A stretch of DNA of 39,666 bases from an uncultured Elioraea sp. (GCA_938010425.1 CALLUO010000017.1:1-39666); one strand, 5' to 3'; counted from the first letter of the stretch, positions 23,675 to 32,889 are shown. Notes: a model not told the origin generated them from the sequence alone. A program made the numbers and translations.

Positions 23675-26311
23675 TCAGAACCGGCGCAGTAAGCGATCGA
23701 TGTAGTCAAGCTCCGGCTTCGGTCGGTCGCGCTCGCCGGCGCGGCGGCGCAACTCTTCCTGGATGTCGCGCGTGCGCTTCAGTTCCATCTCCTCCGGCAC
23801 GCGCACGTCCGACCCGTCGTTCTGGCCACCAACCTGATCGCGCCTCGGCCTGCCGAGCGGATCCCGCCCTTGGCCGAGCTGGCGACCCTGACCTGACTGG
23901 TCCTGCCCCAGTTCGGTGTTCTCGCCACCCGGATCGCCCTCGCCGTCGTCGGGCTCCATCAGGCCCATTCGGCCTGCCATCTGGTTCTGCATCTCCTGCC
24001 CACCCTGCTGCAGGGCTTCAAGCGCGCGCTGCTGGGCGGCCTGGGCGGAGGCATTGTCGCCGCGGCGCAGGGCCTCAACCGCCTCGCGCATCGCTTGGTC
24101 GGCCCGGCCAAGCGCTTCCGGCACCTCGCCGGTGAACTCGCCGAACTGTTCCATCAGTTCGCCAAGTGCTCGGCGCAGCGCCTGCTGTTGACGCGCGTCG
24201 CGCTGGGTGTCGGCCTGAGGCTGGCTGCTGCTCTGGCCGCTTTGCTGGGTGCCCTGCTGAGTGGTTTGCTGGCCGGGCCGTGTGTGGGGCTGTTGGCGGC
24301 TCTGCTGCCCCTGCCCGCGTTGCTGCTGGCGACGGGCGGCGCGCTCCTGTTCGGCGCGCTCGTGGCTTCTATCCATCAGCTGTGCCTGGCGCTGCAGCAT
24401 GTCGTTCACGGCGCCCATCATCTGCTGGCCACGCTCGCGTTGCTCTCGCCGTTCCGGGCTCTCCATCCGCCCCAACTGCCCGCGCTGCAACTGGTCGATG
24501 GCGCGCTCGAGGTCAGCGAGTTGCTGGCGCATCCGCTCGAGATCGCCACGCCGGGCAGCATCTCGGATGCGGTCTGCCATCCGCTGCAACTCGCGCAGGT
24601 CCATGGCGCGGGCGTTGCGATCAAAGGGCAGGGTCTCGATGCCGTCGCGCCGCATCGCTTCCATCAACGCCTGCAGGTAGCGCTCCATCGCCTCGCGCAG
24701 CTGGTCGGCGAGACGCTCGAGTTCGCGCTGATCGACCGGCTCGCCGCGTTCCGCCTGCTCGATCGCCTCGCGCAACTCGCGCCGCAACTCGACAAGGTGC
24801 CGCCAAGTGCGGTCACGCCCCCCTTCCTCGAGATGCATGGCCAGCGACCACAGGAGATCCTGCACCTCTTCAATCGCCTCGCCACGGCGGTCGAAGCGTA
24901 GGCGGGCACGGGCAACGCGCAGGCCGAGGAAGACGGTGAAATCGTCATCGAACGCTTCCGGCGCGCCCAACAAGCGGTCAAGCTCGCGAATCACTGGCGT
25001 GCGTTCGGCGGGGGCGACGCTGAGGCGCTTGCGCAGCGCGATCAACTCTCGGGCGATTGGGTGGTTGAAACGGCGCTCAGGCAGCTCGACCGTTTCGATC
25101 CCGGACCGACCGATTTGCCCGGCCCCGTCCTTGGCCTCGAGCTGCACGGTCACCGGTAAGCCGGCCCAAGGGTGGGCTGAGAGGTCCGGCTGGCCAACCC
25201 CGCGCACGCTGCGCCCCGATGCTGCCGGCAGAGGAAGGCTGACAATCAATGGCGGAGCCTCGGGGCGCGCCACAAGCCGAAGCTCGGCCTCGACCGCAGC
25301 AACGCCATAGTCGTCGCGCGCCTCGTATTCGATACGAAGCTGGGGCCCGCCGGGCACTGGAGCGGGACGATTGACGAAGCTTACGATTGGCGGCCGATCA
25401 GAGAGCAGCCGGACATCCCACGCGGCGAGTGTTCGGCCATCGCGTAGAATGGCAAGGCGCCCTGGCTCGGTCAAAGCAGCGGAGACGCTGAACGAGCGAG
25501 CATCGAGCTGCTTGAACGGCGCCATCTCGGCGGGCAGCGCCAGGGCGGGAAGACCGCCGCTTCCGCCCGAAAGATGGCCGACGAGCGTGCTGCCCTCGGG
25601 CACCGTGAGTTCGCCCCCTGAGTGCGCCGTCTCGTGGCTGAGGAACAGAGGGGCAAGCCCGGTATAGGCGGGGGGTGTGATCCAGAGTTCGATTTTTAGC
25701 GGTAAAGGCGATTGCTGCGGGGCGCCGAAAGCGGGATTGACGGCAGCACGCAGGCGATCGGTCGCCTCCGGTCCGGCGATCACCACCGCTGCCACCAGGG
25801 CAAGGCTGAGGGCGGCACGAAGCGCGATCGGGTCCCGGCTCGGCAGGCCGGGATGCGGCAGGCCAACCTTGAGCTTGGCCAGAGCACTGGCAGCGCGCTC
25901 CTGGTGCGCGGCCCACAATCGTTCCGCCTCCGGGTCGCCAAACCCGGCAGCGGGACGATCCGTTAGGCTGGTGAGAGGACGATGCGCGAGGCCGGACGCG
26001 CGCTCGAGACGACGCTCACCCTCCGAGGCCGCCGGCAGCCTGACCTGGGTCACTGCCCACGCCAAGGCCACACACCCCGCACAGGCAAAGAGAGCAAGGA
26101 TGACGAGATGCAGCCAGCCGGGAAGCAGAGGGAGCAGCCCCGAGAGCGCCACGATAAGGAACAGGGCCGCGACCCCAAGCAGCGGGGCGGCCGCCGGCCA
26201 CAGCCGTTCCCAAAGGATAGCCGCTCGCGCCAGCGCCCGTTTCAGGCGCAGCTGCAGCAAGGGTTGAGACACTTTGGGCGAGAGAGCGTGGGTTTTGGGC
26301 ACACGGCGCAT
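23675..26311 (-). CDS. TIGR02302/DUF4175 family membrane protein
   Basis: 878 residues. The N-terminus has hydrophobic stretches near residues 44-65 and 68-90, and another near 170-190. A periplasmic-looking beta-rich region runs to about 400. A long helical region rich in Arg, Glu and Gln follows (about 430-680, EEVQDLLWSLAMHLEEGG and RDAARRGDLERMRQQLADLE), then a Gln-rich low-complexity stretch (about 680-740). The conserved C-terminal block has GRDPLGRPRRDQVGG, VRVPEEMELKRTRDIQEELR and a final ELDYIDRLLRRF. This is the alphaproteobacterial TIGR02302 family, of unknown function, commonly next to lysA, argH and lptM as here. The start at ATG 26311 is the first Met of the frame and lies 68 bases after lysA. 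A cell-envelope role is inferred from the topology. Confidence 0.9.
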   Translation of the reverse strand: MRRVPKTHALSPKVSQPLLQLRLKRALARAAILWERLWPAAAPLLGVAALFLIVALSGLLPLLPGWLHLVILALFACAGCVALAWAVTQVRLPAASEGERRLERASGLAHRPLTSLTDRPAAGFGDPEAERLWAAHQERAASALAKLKVGLPHPGLPSRDPIALRAALSLALVAAVVIAGPEATDRLRAAVNPAFGAPQQSPLPLKIELWITPPAYTGLAPLFLSHETAHSGGELTVPEGSTLVGHLSGGSGGLPALALPAEMAPFKQLDARSFSVSAALTEPGRLAILRDGRTLAAWDVRLLSDRPPIVSFVNRPAPVPGGPQLRIEYEARDDYGVAAVEAELRLVARPEAPPLIVSLPLPAASGRSVRGVGQPDLSAHPWAGLPVTVQLEAKDGAGQIGRSGIETVELPERRFNHPIARELIALRKRLSVAPAERTPVIRELDRLLGAPEAFDDDFTVFLGLRVARARLRFDRRGEAIEEVQDLLWSLAMHLEEGGRDRTWRHLVELRRELREAIEQAERGEPVDQRELERLADQLREAMERYLQALMEAMRRDGIETLPFDRNARAMDLRELQRMADRIRDAARRGDLERMRQQLADLERAIDQLQRGQLGRMESPERREQRERGQQMMGAVNDMLQRQAQLMDRSHERAEQERAARRQQQRGQGQQSRQQPHTRPGQQTTQQGTQQSGQSSSQPQADTQRDARQQQALRRALGELMEQFGEFTGEVPEALGRADQAMREAVEALRRGDNASAQAAQQRALEALQQGGQEMQNQMAGRMGLMEPDDGEGDPGGENTELGQDQSGQGRQLGQGRDPLGRPRRDQVGGQNDGSDVRVPEEMELKRTRDIQEELRRRAGERDRPKPELDYIDRLLRRF

Positions 26312-26379
26312 GGCGCCATGATGACGCGGAACGCTGCCCGCCTGCCATCACAACCTGCACAGAAATGTGGTCGACGCGA

Positions 26380-27702
26380 TCAGGGCACGTCGTGGCTGAG
26401 GAGGTCGTCGATGGTCTGTCGGCGGCGGACGAGGTGGGCGATTCCGCCCGCAACCAGCACCGCAGCGGCGCGTGGCCGTAAGTTGTAGGCAGAGCTCATC
26501 ACTGCCCCATAGGCGCCAGCATCCAAAATGGCGACCAGATCGCCGGGAGCGAATTCAGGCAGCGCACGCTCACGCGCGAACGTGTCGCCGGTCTCGCAAA
26601 CCGGCCCGACCACGTCTGCTGGGGTGACAGGGGCGTTCAGCCTGGCAGCGTCGACGGGCACAATGCCGTGCCAGGCGTCGTAAAGCGCTGGCCGGAGCAG
26701 GTCATTCATCCCGGCGTCAAGCACGACGAAGCGTCTAGCCGCGCCGTGTTTTTGCAGGACGACGCGCGCGAGGAGAAGCCCCGCCGGCCCGACCAGCCAG
26801 CGCCCAGGCTCGAGAATGACGGGGAGACAAAACGCGCCGAAGGCTTGGGAAAGGACAGAGGCGAAGGCGGCCGGTAGCGGTGCCGGCTCTGTGCCATAAG
26901 GGATGCCGAGCCCTCCGCCGACATCGATCCGCTCAACCGGAAAACCTCGCGCCAGAAGCGTACGTAGAAGCTCGGCGAGCCTGCCATAGGCACGGCGATA
27001 GGGTTCGAGAGTGAGGATCTGGCTGCCGATGTGAACGGCGAGGCCGACCGGACGGAGCGACGGCGTGGCCATCGCCTCTGCATACAGTTGCACAATGCGG
27101 TCGGATGGGATGCCGAACTTGTTGTCCGCCTTGCCGGTGGTGATTTTGGCATGGGTGCCGGCATCGACATCAGGGTTGACACGGAGGGCTATGGGGGCGC
27201 GAAGCCCGAGGCGGGCGGCGATGGCGGCAATCCTCTGCATTTCCTCAGCGCTTTCGACATTGATCTGACCAAGGCCGCCGGCGAGGGCTGTTGAGATCTC
27301 CGCCTCCGTCTTGCCCACGCCAGAAAAGACGATCGCCTGCGGAGCGAAGCCCGCCCGCCGCGCCGCTTCGTATTCGCCGATCGAGACGACGTCGGCGCCG
27401 GCACCGAGTGCGGCAAGACGGCGGAGCAGCGCGAGCGTATCGTTGGCCTTCAGCGCGAAATGAATGCGCGCGGAGAGCGCCGCCCTAGCGAGAGCCGTCT
27501 CCAGCGCGCGGTAGCGGGCCGTCAGCACGACATCGGAATAGACCCACAGCGGCGTGCCATGCTCGTACGCAAGCCGGGCGAGCGGGACTTCGTCGAGCAT
27601 CAGCCCGACATCCGGGGCGACCTTGAGCCATGGCCGGGCGGCCAGAAGCTCGCTGAAGCTCGCCTCGGCTTCGGCCGACGCCTGATCGAAAGCCACAGGC
27701 AT
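26380..27702 (-). CDS. lysA: diaminopimelate decarboxylase
   Basis: 440 residues from ATG 27702. A fold-type III PLP enzyme: IHFALKAND supplies the PLP-binding Lys 85, and ALRVNPDVDAGTHAKITTGK, NKFGI, VHIGSQI and VGGGLGIPY follow. EPGRWLVGPAG binds phosphate, and PVCETGDTFA carries the active-site Cys contributed across the dimer. It makes L-lysine from meso-diaminopimelate, the last step of lysine synthesis, in the cytoplasm. It lies 6 bases after the lptM stop, in the argH-lptM-lysA-TIGR02302 operon. Confidence 0.97.
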   Translation of the reverse strand: MPVAFDQASAEAEASFSELLAARPWLKVAPDVGLMLDEVPLARLAYEHGTPLWVYSDVVLTARYRALETALARAALSARIHFALKANDTLALLRRLAALGAGADVVSIGEYEAARRAGFAPQAIVFSGVGKTEAEISTALAGGLGQINVESAEEMQRIAAIAARLGLRAPIALRVNPDVDAGTHAKITTGKADNKFGIPSDRIVQLYAEAMATPSLRPVGLAVHIGSQILTLEPYRRAYGRLAELLRTLLARGFPVERIDVGGGLGIPYGTEPAPLPAAFASVLSQAFGAFCLPVILEPGRWLVGPAGLLLARVVLQKHGAARRFVVLDAGMNDLLRPALYDAWHGIVPVDAARLNAPVTPADVVGPVCETGDTFARERALPEFAPGDLVAILDAGAYGAVMSSAYNLRPRAAAVLVAGGIAHLVRRRQTIDDLLSHDVP

Positions 27703-27708
27703 GGGGGC

Positions 27709-27930
27709 TTAGCGCCGTTCAGGTGACGGTGTGGCCGGCGCAGCTGGATCGGGAGGAAAGGTGCGCGGCCAAGTCACGGCCTCAGGTGGGCCTGGAGGAG
27801 CCGGGTCGCCACGCTTGCCGCAGCCGCCGAGCACGACGAGGCCGAGGATGGCGAGCAGCAGCAGGCGGGTGCGCGCTTGCCGAGGCAGGAGGCACCCGAT
27901 GCCCGCAGTATCAAAAGCGCCGTAGACCAC
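27709..27930 (-). CDS. lptM: small lipoprotein, LptM (YifL)-like
   Basis: 73 residues from GTG 27930, the only conventional start in frame; the true N-terminus may be shorter. The signal region RTRLLLLAILGLVVLGGC has a clear lipobox ending in Cys. A short Pro-rich tail follows, beginning CGKRGDPAPPGPPEAV. The CG-x-[KR]-G opening after the lipid-bearing Cys is the LptM/YifL hallmark. In E. coli LptM helps assemble the LptD/LptE lipopolysaccharide translocon in the outer membrane. The position between argH and lysA is conserved in alphaproteobacteria. Confidence 0.75.
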   Translation of the reverse strand: MVYGAFDTAGIGCLLPRQARTRLLLLAILGLVVLGGCGKRGDPAPPGPPEAVTWPRTFPPDPAAPATPSPERR

Positions 27931-27944
27931 AGCGAACCTGTCGC

Positions 27945-29351
27945 TCAGCCAAGCCGTTCGCGCCACGCCGCAACCTGGGCGCGGACATTGTCGGGCGCGG
28001 TCCCGCCGTAGCTCGTGCGCGAAGCGATCGAGGCCTCGACCGATAGGACGGAATAGACGTCCTCGGTGATGCGGGGCTCGACAGAGCGCAACTCTTCGAG
28101 GGAGAGATCGGCCAGGCCACAGCCCTTCGCCTCGGCCAGAGCGACGATGCGGCCTGTGATGTGGTGGGCGTCCCGGAAGGGGAGACTGAGGGCGCGGACA
28201 AGCCAATCGGCGAGGTCGGTCGCGGTAGAGTAGCCTTCGCCAGCCCAGCGCCGCATGGCGGCTTCGTTCGCCTCGAGATCGCGTACCATGCCTTCGGTGG
28301 CGGCCAGGCAGAGGGCAAGGGTGTCAGCGGTGTCAAACACCGGCTCCTTATCCTCTTGCATGTCTTTGGCATAGGCGAGCGGTAGTCCCTTCATCACCGT
28401 GAGGAGGGCGATGAGATTGCCAGTGACGCGGCCAGTCTTCGCCCGCACCAATTCGGCCGCGTCAGGGTTACGCTTTTGCGGCATGATCGAGGAGCCGGTG
28501 GTAAAGGCGTCAGACAGCCGGATAAAGTGGAAAGGGGCGGAGGCCCAGATCACGATCTCCTCGGCGAAACGCGAGAGATGGGTGGCGCAAATGGCAGCCG
28601 TTGCGAGGAACTCCAACGCGAAGTCGCGGGAGGAGACGGCGTCGAGGCTGTTTGCCATCGGGCGCGCGAAGCCGAGGGCGGCGGCAGTGTGCTGGCGATC
28701 AATCGGGAAGGATGTGCCGGCGAGGGCCGCTGCGCCGAGTGGGCATTCATTGAGCCGCGCCCTGCAGTCTGCGAAACGCGCGCGGTCGCGGCTCAGCATC
28801 TCGACATAGGCGAGCAAGTGGTGGCCGAAGGTGATCGGCTGCGCGATCTGCAGATGCGTGAAGCCCGGCATGGGAGACGCGGCGTAGCGTTCCGCCTGAT
28901 TGAGCAGGGCATGAAGGAGCGCTAGGAGTTGCGCGTCGAGCTGATCGATCGCGTCCCGCACCCAGAGCCTGAGATCGAGGGCAACCTGGTCGTTGCGCGA
29001 TCGGGCGGTGTGCAGGCGGCGACCAGCCTCGCCAATGCGCTCGGCGAGGGCGGCCTCGATGTTGAGATGGATATCCTCACGAGCCTCGGAGAATGGGAAG
29101 GCGCCGCGCGCGATGTCCTCCGCGATGCCATCGAGGCCAGCGAGCATGGCGTCTCGGTCGGCCTCGGTGATAATGCCCTGAGTCGCAAGCATCCGGACAT
29201 GCGCCTTGGACCCCTCGATATCCTGACGCCAAAGCCTCTTGTCGAAGCCGATCGACGCATTGATTTCCTGCATGATGGCGGCGGGGCCGCGGGCGAAGCG
29301 TCCGCCCCAAAGCCCGTTGCTTGGCGATGGCTCGGATGGAGAGTGGGGCAT
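27945..29351 (-). CDS. argH: argininosuccinate lyase
   Basis: ATG 29351 gives [23 protein letters not shown] and 468 residues; the open frame extends 20 codons further, but into the divergent tlpA start. The WGGRF opening, [28 protein letters not shown] and the fumarase/lyase signature [12 protein letters not shown] (with the catalytic Ser) are intact. It splits argininosuccinate into arginine and fumarate. It shares the bases CATG with the start of tlpA on the other strand, so the two start codons overlap and each promoter must sit inside the other gene. Confidence 0.97.
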   Translation of the reverse strand: MPHSPSEPSPSNGLWGGRFARGPAAIMQEINASIGFDKRLWRQDIEGSKAHVRMLATQGIITEADRDAMLAGLDGIAEDIARGAFPFSEAREDIHLNIEAALAERIGEAGRRLHTARSRNDQVALDLRLWVRDAIDQLDAQLLALLHALLNQAERYAASPMPGFTHLQIAQPITFGHHLLAYVEMLSRDRARFADCRARLNECPLGAAALAGTSFPIDRQHTAAALGFARPMANSLDAVSSRDFALEFLATAAICATHLSRFAEEIVIWASAPFHFIRLSDAFTTGSSIMPQKRNPDAAELVRAKTGRVTGNLIALLTVMKGLPLAYAKDMQEDKEPVFDTADTLALCLAATEGMVRDLEANEAAMRRWAGEGYSTATDLADWLVRALSLPFRDAHHITGRIVALAEAKGCGLADLSLEELRSVEPRITEDVYSVLSVEASIASRTSYGGTAPDNVRAQVAAWRERLG

Positions 29352-29919
29352 GGCGATGGGTCCTAGGATGACGCGGCGGCAAGCGGTGCAAGGGCTTGTG
29401 TGCTCTGCCATCGCGCTCGCTCCGGGGCAAGCGCAAGCCGGTGGCGGTCAGCTTGAGGTGCACAGGCGCAGGGTGGCGTTAGCGCCGGCGGACTTCCTGA
29501 ACGAGGCGGGCGAGCGACGGTCGATCGCCGACTTCCGGCAGCGCGGGGTCGTGATGAACATCTGGGCGACTTGGTGCCCGCCGTGCGTGGAGGAAATGCC
29601 GGCTCTTGATCGGCTGGCTGGTTTGGTCGCTGACAGCGGAATTGACGTCCTCGCGTTGAGCCAAGACCGCGGTGGAGCGCCCGTGGTTCGAGCATTTTAT
29701 CACCGTCACATGCTGCGTTCCCTCAGCGTCTGGCTTGATCCGCAAGGAGCGGCTGCACGAGCCTGGGGGGTGAGGGGCCTGCCGACGACACTGATTGTGG
29801 ATCGTGACGGTCTCGAGGCGGCCCGCCTGCAAGGCGCCGCGGCGTGGGACTCGCCGGAGATGGTCGCTCAGATCTTGCGGCTCGTGGAGCCGATCGGGCC
29901 GGCGCGCACAGCGACCTGA
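29350..29919 (+). CDS. TlpA-family thioredoxin-like disulfide reductase
   Basis: 189 residues from ATG 29350 behind GGAGAG; ATG 29356 or 29368 are alternatives. The N-terminus [20 protein letters not shown] is a signal peptide or anchor. The body is a thioredoxin fold with the active-site motif [13 protein letters not shown] (Cys 76 and Cys 79) and the cis-Pro loop [15 protein letters not shown]. Such proteins act in the periplasm, reducing disulfides for cytochrome c or copper-protein maturation. Divergence from argH is a recurring alphaproteobacterial arrangement. The stop overlaps the next start (TGATG). Confidence 0.9.
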   Translation: MAMGPRMTRRQAVQGLVCSAIALAPGQAQAGGGQLEVHRRRVALAPADFLNEAGERRSIADFRQRGVVMNIWATWCPPCVEEMPALDRLAGLVADSGIDVLALSQDRGGAPVVRAFYHRHMLRSLSVWLDPQGAAARAWGVRGLPTTLIVDRDGLEAARLQGAAAWDSPEMVAQILRLVEPIGPARTAT

Positions 29920-30310
29920 TGGGTGAAACGCGCGTCAATCGCAACCCGCCCGATCCGCCACTCTTTTATCGGGCCCACTTGTTTGTCTGTTGCAATCGCC
30001 GTCCAGAGGGTCACGCGCGGGGGAGCTGTGCGGCGAAAGGCTCGGATGATGTCCGCGCCTACATGAAGGCGAGAGTCAAGGAGCTCGGCCTTCGGGGCGT
30101 TCGGGTGAACCAGGCGGGATGCTTGGACCGGTGTGAGCTCGGCCCCTGTCTGGTTGTTTATCCAGAGGGGGTTGGTACCGCATCACAAGCCGGGATGAGG
30201 CAGAGAGAGTGATCCAGCAGCATCTTCTTGGTGGCCAGCGTGTGGTGGATCTTATGCTGGACCGTGATCAAATCCCTGCGCCAGATGCGAACCGCGCGAC
30301 CTGCCCCTGA
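29919..30310 (+). pseudogene. thioredoxin-like [2Fe-2S] ferredoxin gene with a 1-base frameshift
   Basis: ATG 29919 overlaps the tlpA stop. The read protein begins [24 protein letters not shown] and has the four-Cys 2Fe-2S pattern: CCNRRPEGHARGSC, then AGCLDRCELGPC. After VVYPEGV near 30172 the frame breaks and runs into a stop at 30212. One frame over, the DNA continues as YRITSRDEAERVIQQHLLGG and RVVDLMLDRDQIPAPDANRA, ending with TGA 30308-30310, which is the expected family C-terminus. Restoring one base (GTT GG to GTT TGG, Trp) would repair it. Either a sequencing error or a real frameshift that keeps the cluster-binding part. Family members are small cytoplasmic electron carriers. Confidence 0.8.
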
Positions 30311-30399
30311 GTCACACTCTTCCAGGTGTGCGCTGTTTCGCCCGGAACCCGAAGCTTGAGGGTGGGCGCGAGGTTTCAGAGCGGGGCAGCACACTCGGC

Positions 30400-31017
30400 G
30401 TGTTTCACGTGAAACCGGATCGCCGCGACGACGTTCTTTCTTCTCTTTCCCCTGACCAGAGTCGTCGCCTCGAGGCCTATGCCGACCTTCTCCGCAACTG
30501 GTCGCGGCGGATCAATCTGGTCAGTCCAGGCGATATCAACCGGCTCTGGCAGCGGCACATCCTCGATAGTGCCCAGTTGGCCGACCTCCTCCCCCCCTCT
30601 GCACGCCGGCTCGCCGACCTCGGCAGCGGCGCAGGCCTGCCGGGCCTCGTTCTCGCCCTAATGACCGCTCTTGAGACCCATCTCGTCGAGCGCGACCAGC
30701 GAAAAGCCGCCTTTCTGCGGGAAGCGGCTCGCCAGTTGCGCGTCCCCGTCACGGTTCATGCCGCTCACGCTGCAGCCCTGCCACCCATGATGGCAGACGT
30801 CGTCACCGCCCGTGCCGTAGCCCCGTTACCAAGCCTTCTCCCCCTCGTCATGCGCCATCTCCGATCAGGAGGGATCGCTCTGTTGCCGAAGGGTCGGTCT
30901 GTCGACCGCGAATTGACCGAGGTCGAAGGCTCCTGGAAAATGCGTGTGGAACGCTTTCCGAGCCGAACGGACTCGTCCGCCACCATCCTCCGTCTGAGCG
31001 AGCTCGCGCGTGCTTGA
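30400..31017 (+). CDS. rsmG: 16S rRNA (guanine-N7) methyltransferase RsmG
   Basis: GTG 30400 gives (V/M)FHVKPDRRDD and 205 residues; the open frame extends 24 codons upstream without similarity. The FHVKP opening is the usual alphaproteobacterial one and is encoded by the parS palindrome. NWSRRINLVSPGDINRLWQRHILDS and the SAM-binding loop LADLGSGAGLPGLVLAL are intact. It methylates G527 (E. coli numbering) of 16S rRNA. It heads rsmG-parA-parB with an 8-base overlap to parA. The usual upstream partners mnmE and mnmG are not present. Confidence 0.95.
   Translation: MFHVKPDRRDDVLSSLSPDQSRRLEAYADLLRNWSRRINLVSPGDINRLWQRHILDSAQLADLLPPSARRLADLGSGAGLPGLVLALMTALETHLVERDQRKAAFLREAARQLRVPVTVHAAHAAALPPMMADVVTARAVAPLPSLLPLVMRHLRSGGIALLPKGRSVDRELTEVEGSWKMRVERFPSRTDSSATILRLSELARA
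30401..30416. promoter_or_regulatory. parS centromere-like site for ParB
   Basis: TGTTTCACGTGAAACC matches 15 of 16 bases of the widespread parS palindrome TGTTTCACGTGAAACA. It lies inside the first codons of rsmG, 600 bases from parA and 1.4 kb from parB, a typical position. It should nucleate ParB loading and mark the origin-proximal part of the chromosome. Confidence 0.88.
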
Positions 31018-31825
31018 TCCTGCTCCGGTCCCCCCATCCGCGCGACCGCGCGTCATCGCCATCGCGAACCAGAAAGGTGGCGTTGGCAAGACAACAACGG
31101 CCATCAACCTCGCCACGGCTCTGGCTGCAGCAGGTCGCCTTGTCACACTTCTCGACCTCGATCCGCAAGGCAATGCCTCGACCGGGCTCGGACTACCGGT
31201 CGACCAACGCTCGCCAGGGTCTTACGCCCTCTTGATAGAGAGCCGCCCCCTCGCAGACCTCACGCGTCCCACTGGCGTCCCGAACTTCTCTATCGTCCCT
31301 GCCGATCAAGACTTGGCGGGAGCAGAGATCGAACTCGTCGCACTCACCAGGCGGGAATATCGCCTTCGCGACGCCCTTGCCGACGCTCACCGTTCGGACC
31401 TCATTCTCTTGGACTGCCCGCCGTCGCTAGGGCTGCTGACTGTCAATGCTCTGGTTGCGGCTGACGCCGTCCTTGTACCGCTGCAATGCGAGTTCTTCGC
31501 CCTTGAAGGTCTCTCCCAACTCATGCGCACCCTCGAGGCTGTTCGCCGCAGCTTCAACCCCCGCCTCGCTCTGCATGGCATCGTGCTCACCATGTACGAC
31601 CGCCGAAACAACTTGTCTGAGCAGGTGGCCGCCGATGTGCGCGCATTTTTCGGAGAGCGCGTCTACCAGACGATGATCCCCCGCAACATTCGCCTTTCCG
31701 AAGCGCCGTCACATGGCAAGCCCGCGCTGCTCTACGACTTCCGCTCGCCCGGAAGCCAAGCCTATGTTCATCTCGCCAGCGAACTCCTGCGCCGCGAACG
31801 CCAGTTAAACGAGGCCCTGTCATGA
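31010..31825 (+). CDS. parA: chromosome partitioning ATPase ParA (Soj)
   Basis: 271 residues from GTG 31010. The deviant Walker A motif is ANQKGGVGKTTTAINLATAL, followed by LLDLDPQGNASTGLG, LILLDCPPSLGLLTVNAL and IPRNIRLSEAPSHGKP. It forms an ATP-dependent DNA-bound gradient that moves ParB-parS complexes and so segregates the origin region. It is chromosomal rather than plasmid type, judged from the rsmG linkage. It overlaps rsmG by 8 bases and parB by 4 bases. Confidence 0.97.
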   Translation: MLDPAPVPPSARPRVIAIANQKGGVGKTTTAINLATALAAAGRLVTLLDLDPQGNASTGLGLPVDQRSPGSYALLIESRPLADLTRPTGVPNFSIVPADQDLAGAEIELVALTRREYRLRDALADAHRSDLILLDCPPSLGLLTVNALVAADAVLVPLQCEFFALEGLSQLMRTLEAVRRSFNPRLALHGIVLTMYDRRNNLSEQVAADVRAFFGERVYQTMIPRNIRLSEAPSHGKPALLYDFRSPGSQAYVHLASELLRRERQLNEALS

Positions 31826-32712
31826 CGGCACGTGACGGCAGTCAGAAGCGACTGGGTCGCGGCCTTGCAGCACTCCTCGGTGAGCCCAGCGCGCCGGTGC
31901 CAATCCGAACCCTCACCGGCGGCGATGGCGACATCCGCATCATTCCCATCGCCGCCCTTGAGCCAAGCCCTTTCCAGCCGCGCAGCAGCATCCGTCAGGA
32001 AAGCCTGGAGGAGCTGACCGCCTCAATCCGCGAGCGGGGCGTGCTGCAACCCCTTCTGGTCCGCCCTCACCCCACCCTTCCCGACCGATACCAGATCGTC
32101 GCCGGCGAACGGCGCTGGCGCGCGGCCCAGGCGGTTCCGCTGCACGAGGTTCCCGTCCTCGTCCGCCGCCTCGACGACCGCGAAGCCGCCGCCGCAGCAC
32201 TGGTCGAGAACCTGCAGCGAACCGACCTCGATCCAATCGAGGAGGCGGAGGGGCTGCGACGCCTCATCGAGACCCACGGCATCACGCAGGACGAGGCAGG
32301 GCGCATGATCGGCAAAAGCCGCGCCCATGTCGCCAACACGCTTCGCCTGCTCAACCTGCCAAAGCCGGTCCAACTGCATCTGCGCGAAGGGCGGCTGACA
32401 GCAGGGCACGCCCGCGCCCTCCTGGCTGCAGCAGATCCGGTTGCCCTTGCCCAACGGATCCTCGCTGAGGGTCTCTCCGTTCGACAAACCGAGGCGCTGG
32501 CCGCATCCGCCGCCAAACACGCTTCAAAGACGAAAGCCGAGCCAACACGCGATCCTAATCTCGCGAGCCTGGAACAAGATCTGCAGGATCACCTCGGGCT
32601 TCCTGTCCACATCAGCCAACGCGGCAAAGGCGAAGGTGGAGAGGTCAGGATCCGCTACCGCACCCTCGAGGAGCTCGACGGACTTCTCGCCCTCCTCATC
32701 CGAAACCGTTGA
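31822..32712 (+). CDS. parB: chromosome partitioning protein ParB (Spo0J)
   Basis: 296 residues from ATG 31822. The N-terminal GRGLAALLGE is the ParA-contacting segment. The CTP-binding fold has IPIAALEPSPFQPRS and the GERRWRAA motif, with ENLQRTDLDPIEEAEG. A helix-turn-helix follows (QDEAGRMIGKSRAHVANTLR) that reads parS. The C-terminal dimerisation segment runs from about residue 245. It binds the parS site in rsmG and spreads as a CTP-dependent clamp. The 177 bases to the convergent acs gene hold no gene and no convincing terminator. Confidence 0.97.
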   Translation: MTARDGSQKRLGRGLAALLGEPSAPVPIRTLTGGDGDIRIIPIAALEPSPFQPRSSIRQESLEELTASIRERGVLQPLLVRPHPTLPDRYQIVAGERRWRAAQAVPLHEVPVLVRRLDDREAAAAALVENLQRTDLDPIEEAEGLRRLIETHGITQDEAGRMIGKSRAHVANTLRLLNLPKPVQLHLREGRLTAGHARALLAAADPVALAQRILAEGLSVRQTEALAASAAKHASKTKAEPTRDPNLASLEQDLQDHLGLPVHISQRGKGEGGEVRIRYRTLEELDGLLALLIRNR

Positions 32713-32889
32713 CAAAAGGCTCGGGGCCAAAGCCCTGCTCCCGCGGTCGACTCACAGCCCGCTTGCCCCGTCTCCCCTCCTTCCCCGCCGTCAGCGTAAT
32801 CCCACACTCTGGCCGGTCAGACCCGCACCACTGGGCGACGACCGCCTTGCTGAGCCCCAACCGTCGGCAAACCCTTCTCTGTCAGCCGC

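Noticed and set aside
24095-24901. Leu/Ala-rich plus-strand frame that looks like a membrane protein
   Set aside because: It is the antisense of the Gln/Glu/Arg-rich part of the TIGR02302 protein: CTG and CAG codons read backwards give Leu/Gln-type runs. Not a real membrane protein.
27703-27945. Riboswitch (lysine type) ahead of lysA
   Set aside because: lysA starts 6 bases after lptM and lptM 14 bases after argH; there is no untranslated space for one.
32713-32889. A gene or terminator between parB and acs
   Set aside because: Open frames here give Pro/Ser/Arg-rich sequence without motifs; the best stem (GGGC-CAAA-GCCC) is too short to call.
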